A stretch of DNA of 64,000 bases from Sphingobacterium composti (GTDB taxonomy: Bacteria; Bacteroidota; Bacteroidia; Sphingobacteriales; Sphingobacteriaceae), in NCBI RefSeq assembly GCF_009829075.1, contig NZ_WUQZ01000011.1:1-64000 (forward strand), in the 5' to 3' direction. The position numbers and the translations under genes were made by a program. This document shows, piece after piece, positions 9,382 through 20,030 of this stretch (position 1 is its first letter; every line of letters begins with the position of its first letter). The notes under the pieces are model-generated. The model ran no database searches and was not told where the DNA came from. It was given only the letters and a program-made list of their open reading frames with translations.

Positions 9382-10035
9382 ATGGGTAAGGATAAATTAA
9401 GAAAGTTTGCTGAGGTAGCGACATTTCAAAATGTGGTGCAACTCGATGCAGGATTTGAATATAAGGGAAAATGGGCTTCCAAGTTCTTTGATAATGATAA
9501 ACCAATTATCTTGGAATTAGCATGTGGAAAAGGGGAATATACGGTGAATCTTGCGAAGATGTTTCCTGAGTATAATTTCATTGGGGTTGATTATAAGGGT
9601 AATCGAATCTGGCGTGGTGCTAAAACTGCCTTAGAAGAAGGAATCAAAAATGTTGGTTTCTTACGTATTCAGATTGAAACAATTCTAGAACATTTTGACG
9701 AGAATGAAGTTACGGAGATTTGGATTACTTTCCCTGATCCGCAACCACAGGATAGTCGTGAGAAGAAGCGTTTGACAAATCCTAACTTCTTAGAGCGTTA
9801 TAAATTTATTTTGAAAGATAATGGTATTATGCATCTGAAAACTGATAATGATGGTTTCTATGCATACACTTTGGAGCAGATAGAGGCAATGGATCTGACG
9901 AAATTCAAAGAGACTACAGATTTATATAAATCAGATTTGGTGGATAATGTGCTTTCTATTAAGACTTATTACGAGCGGAAATATTTGGCTGTAGATAAAA
10001 ATATCAACTATGTCCAATGGACTTTTAAGAAATAG
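9382..10035 (+). CDS. trmB: tRNA (guanine-N7-)-methyltransferase
   Basis: A 217-aa class I SAM methyltransferase. The SAM site is LELACGKGEYTVNLAK with FIGVDYKGNR; the TrmB-specific block is EIWITFPDPQPQDSREKKRL, and LKTDNDGFYAYTLEQ lies nearer the C-terminus. It makes m7G46 in tRNA. Length is normal. It has its own promoter-like sequence upstream and a hairpin after the stop. Confidence 0.95.
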   Translation: MGKDKLRKFAEVATFQNVVQLDAGFEYKGKWASKFFDNDKPIILELACGKGEYTVNLAKMFPEYNFIGVDYKGNRIWRGAKTALEEGIKNVGFLRIQIETILEHFDENEVTEIWITFPDPQPQDSREKKRLTNPNFLERYKFILKDNGIMHLKTDNDGFYAYTLEQIEAMDLTKFKETTDLYKSDLVDNVLSIKTYYERKYLAVDKNINYVQWTFKK

Positions 10036-10045
10036 ATGACTAGTC

Positions 10046-10070
10046 CTGAAAATACGATACAGATTTTCAG
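10046..10070 (+). terminator. Hairpin after trmB
   Basis: CTGAAAAT / ATTTTCAG perfect 8-bp stem, 9-nt loop, directly after the trmB stop. The tail is only weakly T-rich, so confidence is moderate. Confidence 0.4.
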
Positions 10071-10165
10071 TGATTAAAATAAAAAAATGAGGGATTATTA
10101 CCTTATTTTTTATTTGGTAACTTTAAATGGATACGTTATTCGATTTAACAATATCCCTTAAACTA

Positions 10166-10200
10166 AAACGGGCTTCAATTTAATTAATTGAAGCCCGTTT
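10166..10200 (-). terminator. Terminator of the groESL operon
   Basis: AAACGGGCTTCAATT / AATTGAAGCCCGTTT, 15-bp perfect stem with a 5-nt loop. T-rich on either strand, so probably bidirectional, between groEL and trmB. Confidence 0.85.
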
Positions 10201-10221
10201 ATATATAGGATTAGAATAATA

Positions 10222-11862
<1,641 letters not shown>

Positions 11863-11933
11863 TTAATTGTTTTTTAAGAATTTGATAATAAAAATTACGA
11901 TCTCATCCTTTTTAAAGTAGATTGATTAATTGA

Positions 11934-12209
11934 TTAAAGAACTGCGTAGATATCAGATTCACGCATAATTAAATATTCTTTTCCTTCGTAAGTGATTTCT
12001 GTACCAGCATATTTACCGTACAACACTTTGTCACCTACTGCTACAGTCAAAGGTTCATCAGGTTTACCTGAACCAACAGCTACTACAGTTCCTTGAGATG
12101 GTTTTTCTTTAGCTGTATCTGGAATGTATAATCCAGAAGCCGTTTTTTCTTCTGCAGGAGCAGCTTCTACTACTACTCTGTCTCCGATAGGTTTAATATT
12201 TAACGCCAT
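11934..12209 (-). CDS. groES: 10 kDa co-chaperonin GroES
   Basis: A 91-aa co-chaperonin: [20 protein letters not shown], then the mobile loop ([16 protein letters not shown]) and [20 protein letters not shown] 12209 ([10 protein letters not shown]) is chosen; the in-frame extension to 12263 adds 18 residues unlike any GroES. The upstream 210 bp holds regularly spaced TGACA boxes. No CIRCE element (HrcA operator) is visible. Confidence 0.97.
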   Translation of the reverse strand: MALNIKPIGDRVVVEAAPAEEKTASGLYIPDTAKEKPSQGTVVAVGSGKPDEPLTVAVGDKVLYGKYAGTEITYEGKEYLIMRESDIYAVL

Positions 12210-12253
12210 AATCTTATATAGTTTTTTAGTTTTATTATTTGTTTGCTTATAGT

Positions 12254-12272
12254 ACAACATCAACTATGCCAA
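12254..12272 (-). promoter_or_regulatory. Candidate groES promoter element with TTGGCAT core
   Basis: The minus strand reads TTGGCATAGTTGATGTTGT 45-63 bp upstream of the groES ATG. The GG-N10-GT layout is close to, but not, the sigma-54 -24/-12 form (GG-N10-GC). It could instead be a TTGGCA -35 box for a vegetative sigma factor. Weak call. Confidence 0.3.
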
Positions 12273-12322
12273 ATCAATTTTGTTCATATTCCTTGTCATT
12301 TTTTCATTTTGAAGCTATAAAT

Positions 12323-12360
12323 TGACAGATGAACCCACTGACACGGTGTCACGATGACAG
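12323..12360. promoter_or_regulatory. Three TGACA boxes at exact 16-bp spacing upstream of groESL
   Basis: TGACAG at 12323, TGACAC at 12339 and TGACAG at 12355. The middle box is half of a perfect 13-bp palindrome, TGACACGGTGTCA (12339-12351). The cluster lies 114-151 bp upstream of groES and past the secG terminator. It looks like an operator or enhancer for the chaperonin operon; the binding protein is unknown. Confidence 0.45.
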
Positions 12361-12377
12361 TATATTGTAAAACAAAA

Positions 12378-12400
12378 AAGCCTCGCGGTTTGCGAAGCTT
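12378..12400 (-). terminator. Terminator after secG
   Basis: On the minus strand AAGCTTCGC / GCGAGGCTT with one mismatch, followed by TTTTTTG. It separates the secG transcript from the groESL promoter. Confidence 0.75.
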
Positions 12401-12421
12401 AATATACTTTTTGTCCAATTA

Positions 12422-12772
12422 TTATTTACTTGAGTCAGGTGCTGATGTAGCAGGTGACGATTCTTGAACTGGAGCTGAATTTAAATTTAATCTTGGAGCA
12501 GTAGCAGGAGCTTCGATTTGATCTGATAAGCTACCTCTTGATGCACTGCCTGAAGGACCTAGAATATTAATAGCTAAACTAAATACCATTAATAAAATTA
12601 CTAATGTCCATGTTCCTTTTTCTAAAAAATCGCCTGTACGTTGTACCCCCATTAAATTGCTGCCACCTGCAAAACCTGATGATAAACCTCCACCTTTTGG
12701 ATTTTGGATTAACACGATTAGTGAAAGCAAAATACTAACGATAATAATTAAGACGATGAATAATGTAGTCAT
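12422..12772 (-). CDS. secG: Preprotein translocase subunit SecG
   Basis: 116 aa with two membrane helices: residues 1-22 (LFIVLIIIVSILLSLIVLIQ) and about 52-70. Between them is the SecG signature QNPKGGGLSSGFAGGSNLMGVQRTGDFLEKGTW. The Pro/Ser/Ala-rich C-terminal tail is longer than in E. coli, as is common in Bacteroidota. SecG helps SecYE/SecA export proteins. It is 18 bp downstream of the TPR-like gene and ends in a terminator. Confidence 0.93.
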   Translation of the reverse strand: MTTLFIVLIIIVSILLSLIVLIQNPKGGGLSSGFAGGSNLMGVQRTGDFLEKGTWTLVILLMVFSLAINILGPSGSASRGSLSDQIEAPATAPRLNLNSAPVQESSPATSAPDSSK

Positions 12773-12790
12773 TTCTTTATATGCTTTTAA

Positions 12791-14053
12791 TTATATGTTC
12801 TTTTCTAATTCTTCAATTCGGGTCGCAAAATACGATTTTTTTTCTGGATATTTCAAAATTAATTTTCTGAATACCTCAATGGCTTTTTGATTTAGCCCCT
12901 GATCTATATAAATGTTTGCTAGAGTTTCAGTCACTAACAAATAATTGTCCTCAGCACTCTGTCTTGCCATATTTTCATTGTTAATGTTTTCTGGGGAAGG
13001 AGGCTGAATAATAGGGTCTTTTTGTATAAACTTTTCAATAATATCAGAACCTTTCTTCGGAGGAACTGGCACTATAGGTTTTTTTTTAACTTCCTCGCTT
13101 AACTTTTCTTCGGGATCCTGAAAATGAATAATATTTTCCTTAATCTGTTGATCTAAAATAGAGTCTTCAATTTTTGTTACATCGATAGTTGGTTTTGCGG
13201 TTACAATTCCCAAGTTGGAAACAGCATAAGGTTGATAAGTGTCCGCATATTCCAAACGAGTCTTGTGCAGCCACCAACGGAAACTATATGGCATCAAATC
13301 GTCATTATAAAGACTGACATCATCTTTTTCTTCTAAAGCTGTAATTGCAGGTGATTCTTCTTTTGCATCAACTATTTCTTGAATGTCTTTGTTTTCAAAA
13401 GAATCAAAAACGAAGTAATTGCCCATTACACTACCTTCATGAACCAATCGGTCAAGTTCTAGGTCTTCATTTTCTTTTGAATCTTCTTCAAGATCGGGAG
13501 TAGAAGTTTCTTCTTCAGTTCTTGTTTCCTCTTCTACGAGATGACTATCCTTCTCTATTAATTCTTGATAGTTTTCAAAATCTTCGTCTACGTATGTATT
13601 ATTTGAAGATTCATCTGATGATTCAATAGGACAGTCTAAATTTACAATTTCACTAGTGAGTGTTCTCTCTTGCACAATTGGCTGAGCTTTCTCTTCTGTA
13701 ATTTCCTCTTGCGGTATATTATTCTCAAATGAATGGGCTTCCCCATGCTGAATGTTAGGAGAGTCTTTTTCAACAAAGTACCTTTCAGCAGGCTGAGCAT
13801 CTTGACGTACTGGTTTATTCACATAATTCATCAGCCAACTCTCACTATGCGCATATAATAATGCCAATTCCTTGTTTGGAGATTGCTGATTGAGTAGATT
13901 TTTACGACGTTCATATGCAAAAACCAAGGGCTGAGAATATGGATATTTGAGGAGCAGCTCTAACAATTCTTCTTCACTTAAGCGTGTAGGATCTTGTAGA
14001 GCTTGCTTGAATTGCGTGTGATAAGTCTTATTCAAGGTAGAAAGTGTATCCAT
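12791..14053 (-). CDS. Acidic TPR-like protein downstream of lptE
   Basis: About 420 aa. The N-terminal 100 residues are helical (MDTLSTLNKTYHTQFKQ onward). The middle, about 120-230, is very Glu/Asp/Ser-rich and probably disordered. The C-terminus has one TPR-like hairpin (TLANIYIDQGLNQKAIEVFR). There is no signal peptide. ATG 14053 is 2 bp after the lptE stop; the earlier TTG at 14062 would overlap lptE. It belongs to the miaB-to-secG run. Function unknown. Confidence 0.8.
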   Translation of the reverse strand: MDTLSTLNKTYHTQFKQALQDPTRLSEEELLELLLKYPYSQPLVFAYERRKNLLNQQSPNKELALLYAHSESWLMNYVNKPVRQDAQPAERYFVEKDSPNIQHGEAHSFENNIPQEEITEEKAQPIVQERTLTSEIVNLDCPIESSDESSNNTYVDEDFENYQELIEKDSHLVEEETRTEEETSTPDLEEDSKENEDLELDRLVHEGSVMGNYFVFDSFENKDIQEIVDAKEESPAITALEEKDDVSLYNDDLMPYSFRWWLHKTRLEYADTYQPYAVSNLGIVTAKPTIDVTKIEDSILDQQIKENIIHFQDPEEKLSEEVKKKPIVPVPPKKGSDIIEKFIQKDPIIQPPSPENINNENMARQSAEDNYLLVTETLANIYIDQGLNQKAIEVFRKLILKYPEKKSYFATRIEELEKNI

Positions 14054-14055
14054 GA

Positions 14056-14583
14056 TTACCAATTAGCAAATGCGCGATTGTAAATATCCTCTGTTAACAT
14101 TTTTATGATTTCTTCGTTCAATCTAGCCTCATAAGATGTGACGTCAGAACCCGGAAACTCTTTGAATTGTGTAAAACTTTCTTCAAAATCACTTTCTCCA
14201 GTTTGATCAAGCTTGTTTGTGTATTTTACTTTAACAGTTATAGTCAACCTACTGTTCTGCGCTCGATCATTATTTCCTGCACCGACTGATGCAGGCGTAA
14301 TATTATATCCGGTAATGACGCCTTCAAAAATAGCATCTCCATCGGCATTAACTTGACTCAAGGTTGATTGTGTACGAATTCGTTCTTTTAAACCTTCCGT
14401 AAAATTTTGACTTAATGTAGTATATACTAATGGAGCAAGATTTTCAAAATACAACACACTGTATGTCTTCATATCCTTAGGAATTGAACCTCCTGTAAAA
14501 CTGTATTTTACACCACAGCTCACTGTCAATAGACTCAAAAACGCACATATTGCTACTTGCAATTTTAATCGAATACGATACAT
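14056..14583 (-). CDS. lptE: LPS assembly lipoprotein LptE
   Basis: 175 aa. Signal peptide with lipobox LLTVSC and Cys near residue 23, then the Bacteroidota LptE block (CGVKYSFTGGSIP, MKTYSVLYFENLAP, TLSQNFTEGLKERI, LTVTVKVKYTN-like strands). LptE plugs the LptD barrel at the outer membrane for LPS insertion. Its place between a sigma-54 activator and a TPR gene is conserved in this phylum. Confidence 0.88.
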   Translation of the reverse strand: MYRIRLKLQVAICAFLSLLTVSCGVKYSFTGGSIPKDMKTYSVLYFENLAPLVYTTLSQNFTEGLKERIRTQSTLSQVNADGDAIFEGVITGYNITPASVGAGNNDRAQNSRLTITVKVKYTNKLDQTGESDFEESFTQFKEFPGSDVTSYEARLNEEIIKMLTEDIYNRAFANW

Positions 14584-14594
14584 AAATGATAGTT

Positions 14595-15866
14595 CTATTC
14601 TAAGTTTAAGTCTTTAATTTTTCTGTACAAAGTTCGCTCAGAAATGCCCAATTCTTGTGCTGCAGCTTTACGCTTACCTTTGTGTTTTTTTAGTGCCTTT
14701 TTTATAAGATCAGATTCTTTATCCACTAAAGATAAGGATTCTTCTACTTCTTCTACATCTTGTGTATCTAAAGAAACGTAATTCGACCCACTTGAAGTAT
14801 TATTTGAGGATGGATTATGAATTATTGTAGGGGTAACACCTATTTCCTCATGGGAATATAATTGTGTAGCCACTGGTTTTACTTCATTATACAGTTGGTT
14901 GATATACTGTGAGTTTTCGTCAAATGATGAAGGATTCACACCATTTTGTATTAACTCAACTACCAACTTTTTTAAATCCACCATATCCTTTTTCATATCA
15001 AAAAGGACTTTATATAGGATATCTCTTTCAGAAAAATCTTCTTTCGACTGATCTTTGACAAAAACAGGCAAAGACGATTTTGTGGCTTCAGTAGGAATAT
15101 ATCTGCTTAATATTGCAGCGTCAATCGTTCTTTCTTTCTCCAAAATAGCAATTTGCTCGGCAACATTTTTCAATTGACGAACATTTCCCGGCCATGAATA
15201 ATTTGCCAAAAGCTCTTGAGCATCTGGAGTTAGCTGAACCCCAGGTGTTCTATATTTGTCAGCGAAATCCACCACGAACTTGCGAAACAACAAGAAAATA
15301 TCTTCTTTGCGCTCACGCAATGATGGAATACGCAACGGAACAGTATTCAGACGATAATACAAATCCTCTCTGAATTTCCCTTTTTGTACGGCATTGAAAA
15401 CATCTACATTCGTAGCAGCGACTACACGAACATTTGTTTTTTGCACCTTTGAAGAACCAACACGAATATATTCGCCAGATTCCAAAATACGCAACAAACG
15501 TGCTTGTGTATTCAATGGCATTTCACCTACTTCATCCAAAAAGATAGTTCCGCCATCTACGACTTCAAAATATCCTTTACGTGCCTCATGCGCTCCTGTA
15601 AACGAACCTTTTTCGTGACCAAAAAGCTCAGAATCAATGGTTCCTTCAGGAATAGCTCCACAGTTCACCGCAATGAATGGCCCATGTTTACGCGCACTCA
15701 GTTGATGAATGATATGTGAAAAAACCTCTTTACCTGCACCACTTTCACCTTGAATTAATACAGAAATATCTGTAGGGGCTACTTGTCGAGCAATATCGAT
15801 GGCACGATTCAGCAACGGTGAGTTACCAATAATACCAAATCTATTTTTGATGTCTTGAATATCCAC
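14595..15866 (-). CDS. Sigma-54-interacting transcriptional activator without receiver domain
   Basis: 423 aa. The AAA+ domain starts at the N-terminus: Walker A GESGAGKE at 40-47 and the sigma-54 contact loop GSFTGA at 87-92 (usual GAFTGA). Walker B (GTIFLDEVGEM) and the R-finger region (LYYRLNTVPLRIPSLRERKEDI) follow. A linker of about 120 residues with no recognised sensor domain leads to a Fis-type helix-turn-helix (KAAAQELGISERTLYRKIKDL). It opens promoters bound by sigma-54. With no receiver domain, its activity must be set by level, by a partner or by the linker. It sits between miaB and lptE. Confidence 0.93.
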   Translation of the reverse strand: MDIQDIKNRFGIIGNSPLLNRAIDIARQVAPTDISVLIQGESGAGKEVFSHIIHQLSARKHGPFIAVNCGAIPEGTIDSELFGHEKGSFTGAHEARKGYFEVVDGGTIFLDEVGEMPLNTQARLLRILESGEYIRVGSSKVQKTNVRVVAATNVDVFNAVQKGKFREDLYYRLNTVPLRIPSLRERKEDIFLLFRKFVVDFADKYRTPGVQLTPDAQELLANYSWPGNVRQLKNVAEQIAILEKERTIDAAILSRYIPTEATKSSLPVFVKDQSKEDFSERDILYKVLFDMKKDMVDLKKLVVELIQNGVNPSSFDENSQYINQLYNEVKPVATQLYSHEEIGVTPTIIHNPSSNNTSSGSNYVSLDTQDVEEVEESLSLVDKESDLIKKALKKHKGKRKAAAQELGISERTLYRKIKDLNLE

Positions 15867-15886
15867 AGTTACTTTAACTTTTATAG

Positions 15887-17320
15887 TTAGTCAACGATTT
15901 TACCAATTAATGTTGCTGATGTACAGCTCTCGCCCAATACATTTACGTAGTCACCAACTTTGTAACGTGGGTCTACAGGGAAAACAACCATGGTATTTTG
16001 GTCATTACGGCCACAATAATCCTGATCCGAACGCTTTGAAAAACCTTCAATCAAAACTTTGTGTACTTTTCCAACATATTGCGAAATGCGCTCTAAACTG
16101 TGAATCTGTTGTTTATTAACAACTTCAGTAAGACGACGTTTTTTCACATCTTCCGGAATATCATCTTCATAACGTTTAGCCGCTAAAGTTCCCGGACGCT
16201 CCGAGTATGCAAACATATATGCGAAATCATATTTCACATAATCCATCATAGACAATGTCTCAGCATGTTCTTCCTCTGTCTCTGTACAGAAACCAGTAAT
16301 GACATCTGTAGAAATAGCACAATCTGGCATGATGCGACGAATAGCGTCCACACGCTCCATGTACCACTCTCTATCATAAGTACGATTCATCAATTCCAAT
16401 ACACGCGAGTTGCCCGACTGAACTGGTAAGTGAATGTATTTACAAATATTTTCGTATTTAGCCATCGTATACAACACTTCATCCGTAATATCTTTTGGAT
16501 GCGAAGTTGAAAAACGAATACGTAACTCTGGACTTACTTGAGCTACTAGTTCCAATAAGTTGGCAAAATTGATAGTAGCTTCCGGCTCTTGACCTTCTTC
16601 TACTTTTGGTGTGTATTTATACGAGTCAACATTTTGACCCAATAAAGTTACTTCTCTATATCCAGCATTAAATAAATCTTGTGCTTCTTTAACAATAGAA
16701 ACCGCATCACGACTACGTTCACGACCACGTGTAAAAGGCACAACACAGAATGAACACATATTGTCACAGCCACGCATAATAGATATAAATGCCGATACGC
16801 CGTTTGAATTCAAACGAATTGGGCTAATATCTGCGTAAGTTTCTTCTCTTGATAATAATACATTTACTGCTTTATTACCATCTTCGACTTTATTAATTAA
16901 GTTTGGAAGGTCACGGTAAGCATCTGGTCCTACAACCACATCCACCAATTTTTCTTCTTCCAAAAATTTAGATTTCAAACGCTCAGCCATACAGCCTAAA
17001 ACACCCACAACTAATCCTGGATTTTTTGCTTTGGCAGCTTCGAATTCTTTCAGACGATTACGTACACGTTGTTCTGCGTTTTCACGGATAGAACATGTGT
17101 TGATGAATACAACATCCGCTTCTTTGTAATCTTTAGTCGTTTCGAATCCTTGGTCTATCAAAATAGAGGCTACAATCTCACTATCAGAGAAATTCATCTG
17201 ACAACCATAGCTCTCAATATATAATTTTCTACCATCAGCTTTCCCAGTTGGAGCCAACTCCACCGCCTCACCTTGGCGAGCCTCATCATGCGTTTTAGTA
17301 GTATGCAATAAATCTAACAT
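15887..17320 (-). CDS. miaB: tRNA-2-methylthio-N6-dimethylallyladenosine synthase MiaB
   Basis: A 477-aa radical-SAM methylthiotransferase. The N-terminal UPF0004 domain holds three cluster cysteines ([29 protein letters not shown]). The radical-SAM motif is [18 protein letters not shown], and a C-terminal TRAM domain ends the protein. It adds ms2 to i6A37 in tRNAs reading UNN codons. Full length. It is first in the run leading to secG. Confidence 0.97.
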   Translation of the reverse strand: MLDLLHTTKTHDEARQGEAVELAPTGKADGRKLYIESYGCQMNFSDSEIVASILIDQGFETTKDYKEADVVFINTCSIRENAEQRVRNRLKEFEAAKAKNPGLVVGVLGCMAERLKSKFLEEEKLVDVVVGPDAYRDLPNLINKVEDGNKAVNVLLSREETYADISPIRLNSNGVSAFISIMRGCDNMCSFCVVPFTRGRERSRDAVSIVKEAQDLFNAGYREVTLLGQNVDSYKYTPKVEEGQEPEATINFANLLELVAQVSPELRIRFSTSHPKDITDEVLYTMAKYENICKYIHLPVQSGNSRVLELMNRTYDREWYMERVDAIRRIMPDCAISTDVITGFCTETEEEHAETLSMMDYVKYDFAYMFAYSERPGTLAAKRYEDDIPEDVKKRRLTEVVNKQQIHSLERISQYVGKVHKVLIEGFSKRSDQDYCGRNDQNTMVVFPVDPRYKVGDYVNVLGESCTSATLIGKIVD

Positions 17321-17339
17321 AGCTTAATATAAAAGACTA

Positions 17340-17347
17340 CAAAGTTA
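17340..17347 (-). promoter_or_regulatory. -7 element of the miaB promoter
   Basis: The minus strand reads TAACTTTG, an exact TAnnTTTG, 20 bp upstream of the miaB ATG. Confidence 0.55.
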
Positions 17348-17459
17348 TAAATAATATTTCAGAATGGATGACAGTTTGTCACCTAGAATCACACTTATCT
17401 GTAAAATTAGTGAAGTTGTAAAGAAAACCATTTACCTTAGCTTACGAATAACGAAGAAT

Positions 17460-18365
17460 ATGAGATTAGCTGCAATTGACTTAGGTTCGAATACTTTTCA
17501 TTTAATAATCGCTGATAGTAATTCACATGATTTGAAGGTAATATATAAAACAAATAGACCAATTAAATTAAGTGAAGATATTACTAAAAGTAATGAAATT
17601 ATTCCAGTCGCATTTGAAAGAGGAATTAACTGTTTGAAAGAGTACAAGGACATTCTAAACGACTATAATGTTGTTAAAGTGAAAGCGGTAGCTACTTCTG
17701 CTATTCGTAGCGCACAGAATGGCCAAGATTTCATAGTTACCGCTCGAGATTTAACAGGTATAGATATCCAAATAATTTCTGGCGAAGAAGAAGCCTCACT
17801 TATATATGAAAGCGTCAAAGCGAGTGGAGCTATACAAGGAAAATCACTCATCATGGATATTGGTGGAGGAAGCACTGAATTTATCTTCTGTGATGAGAAT
17901 AAATCCTACTGGAAAAAAAGTTTTGATATTGGCGCAGCAAGATTAATGCAGAAATTTTGGATGAATGACCCCATTTCAAATAATGAAATAAAAGAAATAA
18001 ACAATTATCTAGAAGATACTTTGTTGGAGCTGATAACGTTTAATCAAAGTTTTGGAGCTACTTGTCTTATTGGTTCTGCTGGCGCGTTTGAAACATTTAT
18101 TGAAATGATTAATCCCGCAACAAATTTAGATAATTTAAAAAGCGCCCCTCTTGATATTAACCAATATCGTACTCTTAGCGACACATTAGTTCAATCCACT
18201 CATAACCAACGTGCACAAATGCCAAATCTAATACCACTACGTGTGGATATGATTGTAATGGCTAGTGTACTCACAGATTTTATCATCCAAAATCTTAACA
18301 TTCAAGAATTGAGAATGACGACATATGACTTAAAATATGGAGTCCTTAACAGTCTTATATCTTAA
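17460..18365 (+). CDS. Ppx/GppA family phosphatase
   Basis: A 301-aa protein of the actin-like exopolyphosphatase / pppGpp phosphatase family. The start MRLAAIDLGSNTFHLIIAD is the phosphate-1 motif and MDIGGGSTEFIF near residue 138 is the phosphate-2 motif. AVATSAIRSAQNG lies between. It hydrolyses polyphosphate or pppGpp; the sequence alone does not tell which. ATG 17460 is used because the 32-residue upstream extension lacks family similarity. It lacks the C-terminal HD-like domain of long Ppx proteins. Confidence 0.88.
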   Translation: MRLAAIDLGSNTFHLIIADSNSHDLKVIYKTNRPIKLSEDITKSNEIIPVAFERGINCLKEYKDILNDYNVVKVKAVATSAIRSAQNGQDFIVTARDLTGIDIQIISGEEEASLIYESVKASGAIQGKSLIMDIGGGSTEFIFCDENKSYWKKSFDIGAARLMQKFWMNDPISNNEIKEINNYLEDTLLELITFNQSFGATCLIGSAGAFETFIEMINPATNLDNLKSAPLDINQYRTLSDTLVQSTHNQRAQMPNLIPLRVDMIVMASVLTDFIIQNLNIQELRMTTYDLKYGVLNSLIS

Positions 18366-18373
18366 CGAAAAAA

Positions 18374-18396
18374 GCGTTGGATTATTCATCCAACGC
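18374..18396 (+). terminator. Terminator between Ppx/GppA and the OmpA-like gene
   Basis: GCGTTGGAT / ATCCAACGC perfect 9-bp stem with a 5-nt loop, A-rich before and T-rich after. Likely bidirectional between two convergent genes. Confidence 0.75.
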
Positions 18397-18425
18397 ATTC
18401 TATATTTTTAGTTCAATAATTTTAA

Positions 18426-19115
18426 TTATTGACCTGCTTGAGCTTTAGCTGCCTCTTGCATTTTTTTACTTGCAACGATTACTACCTCAACACGACGATT
18501 TTCTGCACGACCTGCGTCAGTATCATTTGAAGCGATTGGTTCTGCGAAGTTTTTACCTTCAGTTTTTACACGAGCACCAGCTAATCCTTGAGATACTGCG
18601 TAATCTCTTACTGCTTTAGCGCGAGCTTCAGAAACTTTTTGATTTGCAGCTAATGTACCTACATTGTCCGTGTGACCTAAAACTAAAATTTCAGTATCTG
18701 GCTCTTTATTTAATGTTTCTACCAATTTAGCAATGTTAGATTTTGCATCACCTTTAAGAGCAGAGCTATTAAAATCAAACAAAATACCTGAATCAAATTT
18801 TACTAAGATACCTTCACCTACTTGCTCAACTTGTGCACCCGCTACAGAGTTTTCAATCTCTTTAGCTTGTTTATCCATTTTTTTACCGATTAATGTACCA
18901 GCAGCACCACCAATAACAGCACCAGCAATAGCACCAATAGCTGTATTCCCAGCTTTGTTACCAATCAATGCACCAATACCAGCACCAGCTGAAGTACCGA
19001 TTACAGCACCTTTAGTTGTACTATTTGTATTTTGGATAGTTTCACAACTAGCTAATAACATTGCAGATGTAGCCAACGATAGACCATATACTGCTAACTT
19101 TTTATTCACTTTCAT
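18426..19115 (-). CDS. OmpA-family lipoprotein with glycine-zipper segment
   Basis: 229 aa from ATG 19115. Signal peptide with lipobox (LLASC), then a Gly/Ala-rich glycine-zipper region (AGAGIGALIGNKAGNTAIG and following). The OmpA-like peptidoglycan-binding domain has ILVLGHTDNVG and AGRAENRRVEVVI. The layout is that of YiaD-type lipoproteins: anchored in the outer membrane and tethered to peptidoglycan. Another ATG at 19121 is also possible. A TAnnTTTG promoter lies 46 bp upstream. Confidence 0.92.
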   Translation of the reverse strand: MKVNKKLAVYGLSLATSAMLLASCETIQNTNSTTKGAVIGTSAGAGIGALIGNKAGNTAIGAIAGAVIGGAAGTLIGKKMDKQAKEIENSVAGAQVEQVGEGILVKFDSGILFDFNSSALKGDAKSNIAKLVETLNKEPDTEILVLGHTDNVGTLAANQKVSEARAKAVRDYAVSQGLAGARVKTEGKNFAEPIASNDTDAGRAENRRVEVVIVASKKMQEAAKAQAGQ

Positions 19116-19161
19116 AATCATATATTATATTCTTCAATATTGTATTTAGTTAAGAGGTAAT

Positions 19162-19169
19162 CAAAGCTA
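19162..19169 (-). promoter_or_regulatory. -7 element of the OmpA-like gene promoter
   Basis: Minus strand TAGCTTTG, an exact TAnnTTTG, 46 bp upstream of the start. The same stretch reads TTGGCATTAGCTTTGA, which also resembles a sigma-54 site (GG-N10-GA), but the vegetative reading is simpler. Confidence 0.5.
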
Positions 19170-19210
19170 ATGCCAAATTTTATGACTACCACATAAAGTT
19201 GATTTAAAAG

Positions 19211-19972
19211 CTAATTTTGTGGCGGTATATCTAATTTAGGTAATTTTTCTGGAACAGGACGACCTTTTGAATCCCATTCTTTGAATGACTTTGTAATATA
19301 ATTTAACAAATCATACTGACCCCATTTGGTGACTACTGCATGAGAGGGTCTGTATATTTCCATAAAATGTTCTAAATCTTGTCCTTCCAAACCTGTAGTA
19401 TTAGAAACTACTGATTTATTAAAAATTCGATCTACAGCAATGGCATCTAACTCTCTATCCATAAATTTTTCGAATCGCTTCATGTTTTTAGCTTCGCGGC
19501 CAAATAGATTGTATAATGCAGTAGCTGGACTTCCTAAATAAGTGCCTACTGAATTTTTGCCTCCATTGTAAATCCCTTTTTTAGAATAATCGTTTAGAAT
19601 ATCTTCCATTTCTTGTTGTCGCGTACGACGTGCGACTACTACTTCTTCAATAGATAGACCAGGCTGCATTTCAAGAACAATGTCTTCCATTGTGTATAAC
19701 ACAGTTTTTAACGGGCCATATCCAACTTTTGTAAAAGATAAACTATCTCCAATTGCTGCCTCAATGTAGAATACGCCAAAATTATTGGTAGTAACTGTTC
19801 TTTTCGTACGAATATTTATCACATTTACATCTGATAATCGCTTCCCATTGCCTTTTTCCAATACTATACCCGATACTTTAGGCATATCTGACACCTGCGC
19901 TTCTGCAAATTGTATTAGAAGCAACAAAGGTATCATTAAGGCTATATTTTTAAATATTATAGTCATAGGCAT
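19211..19972 (-). CDS. Exported carboxypeptidase-regulatory-like domain protein
   Basis: 253 aa. Signal peptide ending AEAQ, then a carboxypeptidase-regulatory-like / DUF4480-type beta-sandwich of about 85 residues (VSGIVLEKGNGKRLSDVNVI, VTTNNFGVFYIEAAIGDSL), ending in IEEVVVARRTRQQE as TonB-linked proteins do. A helical C-terminal part of unknown fold follows. There is no plug or barrel, so it is not a receptor. ATG 19966 is an equal alternative start. Envelope role unknown. Confidence 0.75.
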   Translation of the reverse strand: MPMTIIFKNIALMIPLLLLIQFAEAQVSDMPKVSGIVLEKGNGKRLSDVNVINIRTKRTVTTNNFGVFYIEAAIGDSLSFTKVGYGPLKTVLYTMEDIVLEMQPGLSIEEVVVARRTRQQEMEDILNDYSKKGIYNGGKNSVGTYLGSPATALYNLFGREAKNMKRFEKFMDRELDAIAVDRIFNKSVVSNTTGLEGQDLEHFMEIYRPSHAVVTKWGQYDLLNYITKSFKEWDSKGRPVPEKLPKLDIPPQN

Positions 19973-20030
19973 CTAAAGTAAACAAATATTGGACTAGGTT
20001 TTGTTAAAAAGTTTTAAGAGTACGTAATAT

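Noticed and set aside
12210-12300. CIRCE operator before groES
   Set aside because: No TTAGCACTC-N9-GAGTGCTAA or close variant is present.
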